A DNA stretch of 32,812 bases from an uncultured Eubacteriales bacterium. Its GTDB lineage: Bacteria; Bacillota; Clostridia; Lachnospirales; Lachnospiraceae. Both the position numbers and the translations under genes were made by a program. The notes under the pieces were generated by a model. It did no database searches, was not told the DNA's origin, and saw nothing but the letters and a program-made list of their open reading frames with translations. The stretch is from positions 1-32,812 of the forward strand of contig UQZF01000008.1 in NCBI GenBank assembly GCA_900545455.1. Reading direction: 5' to 3'. Numbering within the stretch: position 1 is the stretch's first letter; each line of letters starts with the position of its first letter. This document shows, piece after piece, positions 30,336-32,812 of the stretch.

Positions 30336-32812
30336 TCAATCAACTCCTCTGTTATAATGTCCTCTCGTATATCCGTCAGCACCATGCCCCGCCATGGTCT
30401 CATCTCCCTTGATTGCCCTTACGGCAAGCGCAAGCACTTTTTCCGTCTCATCTTCATTCTCAACAGAAAATGCCATTCTCATACCATCGACGCCCATATC
30501 TTTTAACTCGCCAAGCTTATCCAGGAGAAATTCAGGCACGCTGTTGTATATCAGATTATAGCAGTAATGACAACTGTTGATTGCACAAAGGCTCTTTCCC
30601 TTTCTGTCCTTCAGGCTGTACACGCCCGCTCTTCCGCACGGCTTATCCTTAGAGGTATACTTTAGCGTGCAGCCCGCCGTAACCATGAGCGGAACATAGC
30701 CGTAGACGAGCTTCTCGGTATAGATTTTCTCGCCCTTTACACTCCTTAAAAGACCTCGAAGCTGTCCCGCATTGAGCTCCTCCGAGAGCGTGAAGCTGTA
30801 AAGCCCAAGTGCCTCGTACTCCGACACAGCCTCCTTATTGTAGGTGTACATATTGTAATCCGCCGTAATGTTTCCGTGATAAAGCTCATACAAGCCTTTC
30901 ACCTTCACATACATGAGCTCCTCGGGACTTCTGATAAGCATACCGTCAAAGCCCGCTCTCTTTATATCCTCAAGTCTCGCGTCATACATCAAGGCAGCAT
31001 TCTTCCTGAAAATATAAGGCATTGCAAGATACGCCGTAAGCCTGCTCTCAGGATTTTTCTCATTGAAGCCGTCAATCATGCCCTTCATCCGAAGTACACC
31101 GTCAATTCCCGCAAGCTCGGTGGAGATATACACAACCGACACGGCAGCTTCGCGCCCACACATTTTTAACACAGCAGAAAGCTGTTTCTCCGTCATCACA
31201 AGCACGTTGAAGGTGCTGCTTCTGACTTTTCCAATGCTCGTACCGTCAGTATGCTGCTCTACCCTCATTGCGGCATCTCTGCCATGCGCGTCCATCCCGC
31301 GTTCGGTATTCTTCTCCGCCGCAGTTATCATGCCCTCCAGCTTTTCGAGTGCATTTCTGCGCAGATCATTTAAAAGCTTAACGGGAACAAACGGGTTGTC
31401 CGAAATATCCGTTACAATATCCTTATCCTCACAGGTAAACACGGTTGTACCGAGCTTTTTAAGCTGCTTTAGGACATCGGCCCTTGTCGCAGGATGTTTG
31501 TCGGAGGACTCGAGAACATCCCCGTACACCGTAACCTCCTTACAGCCATTATTATCAGTGCCAGCCTGCAAAATGCCGACCGTGAGCCTTGCCTGCTCAC
31601 CCGTCCTCAGATACGCGTTCATTCTTACCGCAAGCTTCACATCGTTGTCGATGTATCTCTGCCTGATTTCTGCAAGAAGCGCATTGTTTCTCGTTCTGTA
31701 CACCGTCGAGGAGTTCTTCACGTTCCTCGCAAAGCCCTTAGGAAGCGGCAGCTTTCCGTCCTTCTTTGCGCTTGGCACCGTGTACTCGCTTCCGTCGCAA
31801 AACTCCAGCACATCACCCGAGTTTACCGCCTCAGTGAGAACAAGCTTGCCGTTTTTATATGTTCCGACCGCAATTCCTCGGTGGTTAGGTCTGTCAAACG
31901 TCATCATGTTTTTGTCGTTGTGCGCATAATAGTAGCCCTTGCAAAAGCCTCCACGGTTGTACAAATCCATAAGATTTTTGATGTCATTTTTATCGACGTG
32001 AAATCCCTCACGCCCTCTTTCAAGGTACATATCGACATATTTTCTGTACGCCGCCGTGACGCCCGCCACATACTCGGGGCTCTTCATTCTGCCCTCAATT
32101 TTAAGGGAGTACACTCCCGCCTCCAAAATATCAGGGACGGACTCTATCGTGCACATATCTTTAGGGCTTAACAGATATGAAGGATTCCCGCCGTCAATGC
32201 TATACAAAAGTCTGCACGGCTGCGCACAGCGTCCGCGGTTGCCGCTTCTCCCGCCTATCATGCTGCTCAAAAGACATTGTCCCGAATAGCAGTAGCACAG
32301 TGCCCCGTGCACGAAGCTCTCAATCTCGACATCCACATTGTCATGTATATCCTTAATCTCTGCGGCTGACAGCTCTCTTGCCGTGACAACCCTGTCCGCG
32401 CCCATATCCTTTAAAAGCTTGGCACCATATCTCCCCGTTATCGTCATCTGGGTGCTCGCATGAAGCGCAAGTCCCGGGAAATTGTCTCGGAGCACCGAAA
32501 ACACGCCATAATCCTGAACGATAACCGCGTCAAGCCCTGCCTCGTAGTAAGGTCTTATATAGTCGGTCAGCTTCACCAGCTCATCGTTTCTTAAAAGCGT
32601 GTTGACCGTAAGGTACACCTTTCTCCCGTACAGATGCGCCGTCTTAATCGCCTTTAAAAGTTCATCCTCATCAAAGTTTCCCGCAAATGCCCTTGCCCCG
32701 AACATGCTGCCTCCAAGGTAAACCGCATCCGCCCCCGCGTTAACCGCAGCCCTGAAACATTCATAAGTTCCCGCCGGTGCCAATATCTCCGCTCTTATTG
32801 TATCATTATAAG
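30336..32812 (-). CDS. U32 family peptidase-like protein, probable rRNA/tRNA hydroxylation factor (5' end outside window)
   Basis: The frame is open to the right edge; the last visible upstream codons read YNDTIRAEILAPAGTYECF, so the true start lies outside and the TTG near 32783 is not the start. At least 824 aa. The U32 core shows GADAVYLGG, VNTLLRN, ALHASTQMTITG and the signature ESFVHGALCYCYSGQC followed by GNRGRCAQPCR. A C-terminal Cys-rich segment (KPCGRAG, INSCHYCYN) is seen. The long form with a second half fits the RlhA-like/DUF3656 group, which hydroxylates cytidine in 23S rRNA in E. coli; TrhP relatives act on tRNA. 'Peptidase' is a historical name. It abuts the SEDS-PBP gene with no gap. 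Confidence 0.9.
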   Translation of the reverse strand, partial: YNDTIRAEILAPAGTYECFRAAVNAGADAVYLGGSMFGARAFAGNFDEDELLKAIKTAHLYGRKVYLTVNTLLRNDELVKLTDYIRPYYEAGLDAVIVQDYGVFSVLRDNFPGLALHASTQMTITGRYGAKLLKDMGADRVVTARELSAAEIKDIHDNVDVEIESFVHGALCYCYSGQCLLSSMIGGRSGNRGRCAQPCRLLYSIDGGNPSYLLSPKDMCTIESVPDILEAGVYSLKIEGRMKSPEYVAGVTAAYRKYVDMYLERGREGFHVDKNDIKNLMDLYNRGGFCKGYYYAHNDKNMMTFDRPNHRGIAVGTYKNGKLVLTEAVNSGDVLEFCDGSEYTVPSAKKDGKLPLPKGFARNVKNSSTVYRTRNNALLAEIRQRYIDNDVKLAVRMNAYLRTGEQARLTVGILQAGTDNNGCKEVTVYGDVLESSDKHPATRADVLKQLKKLGTTVFTCEDKDIVTDISDNPFVPVKLLNDLRRNALEKLEGMITAAEKNTERGMDAHGRDAAMRVEQHTDGTSIGKVRSSTFNVLVMTEKQLSAVLKMCGREAAVSVVYISTELAGIDGVLRMKGMIDGFNEKNPESRLTAYLAMPYIFRKNAALMYDARLEDIKRAGFDGMLIRSPEELMYVKVKGLYELYHGNITADYNMYTYNKEAVSEYEALGLYSFTLSEELNAGQLRGLLRSVKGEKIYTEKLVYGYVPLMVTAGCTLKYTSKDKPCGRAGVYSLKDRKGKSLCAINSCHYCYNLIYNSVPEFLLDKLGELKDMGVDGMRMAFSVENEDETEKVLALAVRAIKGDETMAGHGADGYTRGHYNRGVD

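Noticed and set aside
31063..31929. Long open frame on the plus strand (288 codons)
   Set aside because: It lies wholly antisense to the U32 gene, whose protein motifs are clear. The translation is Ser-rich and unlike any family, as expected from a shadow frame.
30336..32783. TTG at 32783 as the start of the U32 protein
   Set aside because: The frame continues upstream to the edge with residues EILAPAG typical of the U32 N-terminus, so the start is outside the window.

Overview
The window looks like chromosomal housekeeping DNA from an anaerobic Firmicute of the Lachnospiraceae type (Clostridia). The evidence is the conserved block pta-ackA-DUF177-rpmF-plsX-acpP-rnc-smc, the pairing of a UPF0210 (PFL-like) protein with a UPF0237 ACT protein next to a DUF4317 protein, a TmcAL-type tRNA acetate ligase, a class B sortase and a fused SEDS/penicillin-binding protein. 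I see no phage genes, transposases, CRISPR arrays or rRNA. I do not assign a genus. Almost every gene is on the minus strand; only an XRE regulator, tmcAL and a tRNA-Leu are on plus.

Reading in the minus (transcription) direction from the right edge: a U32-family RNA-hydroxylation type protein (5' end outside the window) abuts a SEDS-transpeptidase fusion, followed by a NUDIX hydrolase with its own promoter. A bidirectional terminator separates NUDIX from the convergent tRNA-Leu(CAA). Next comes a membrane-anchored DUF4097 protein with a terminator over its stop codon. Then follows a tightly packed run: zf-HC2 membrane protein, polA, coaE, an FtsA/actin-like ATPase with an unusual C-terminal half, a six-TM GGDEF protein and a WalJ-type metallo-hydrolase. 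It mixes DNA replication, CoA synthesis, division/envelope and signalling functions.

The middle (about 17.2-13.9 kb) holds an ACT-PFL-DUF4317-small protein run, then the plus-strand XRE and tmcAL genes. Between 11.9 and 9.0 kb is a cell-surface group: a LytR-CpsA-Psr protein, a secreted protein with sortase-like motifs and a class B sortase, each with its own plausible promoter.

The left third (8.8 kb to the edge) is central metabolism and the lipid/division block: pta-ackA (acetate and ATP from acetyl-CoA), DUF177-rpmF (ribosome), an inserted FG-GAP-like lipoprotein, plsX-acpP (phospholipid and fatty acid synthesis), rnc, and smc running off the left edge. The DUF177-rpmF promoter is a perfect TTGACA-17-TATAAT with a 15-bp palindrome filling its spacer. 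Several other promoters also carry inverted repeats in or next to the spacer.

No gene-free stretch exceeds 300 bases; the longest is 11910-12195, a divergent promoter region. I do not claim a wholly new system. The best leads are the FtsA-like protein with a triple beta-grasp-like tail inside the polA-coaE-GGDEF-WalJ run, the SEDS-PBP fusion, and the sortase with its probable atypical substrate. All calls were made by reading; no database search was run.
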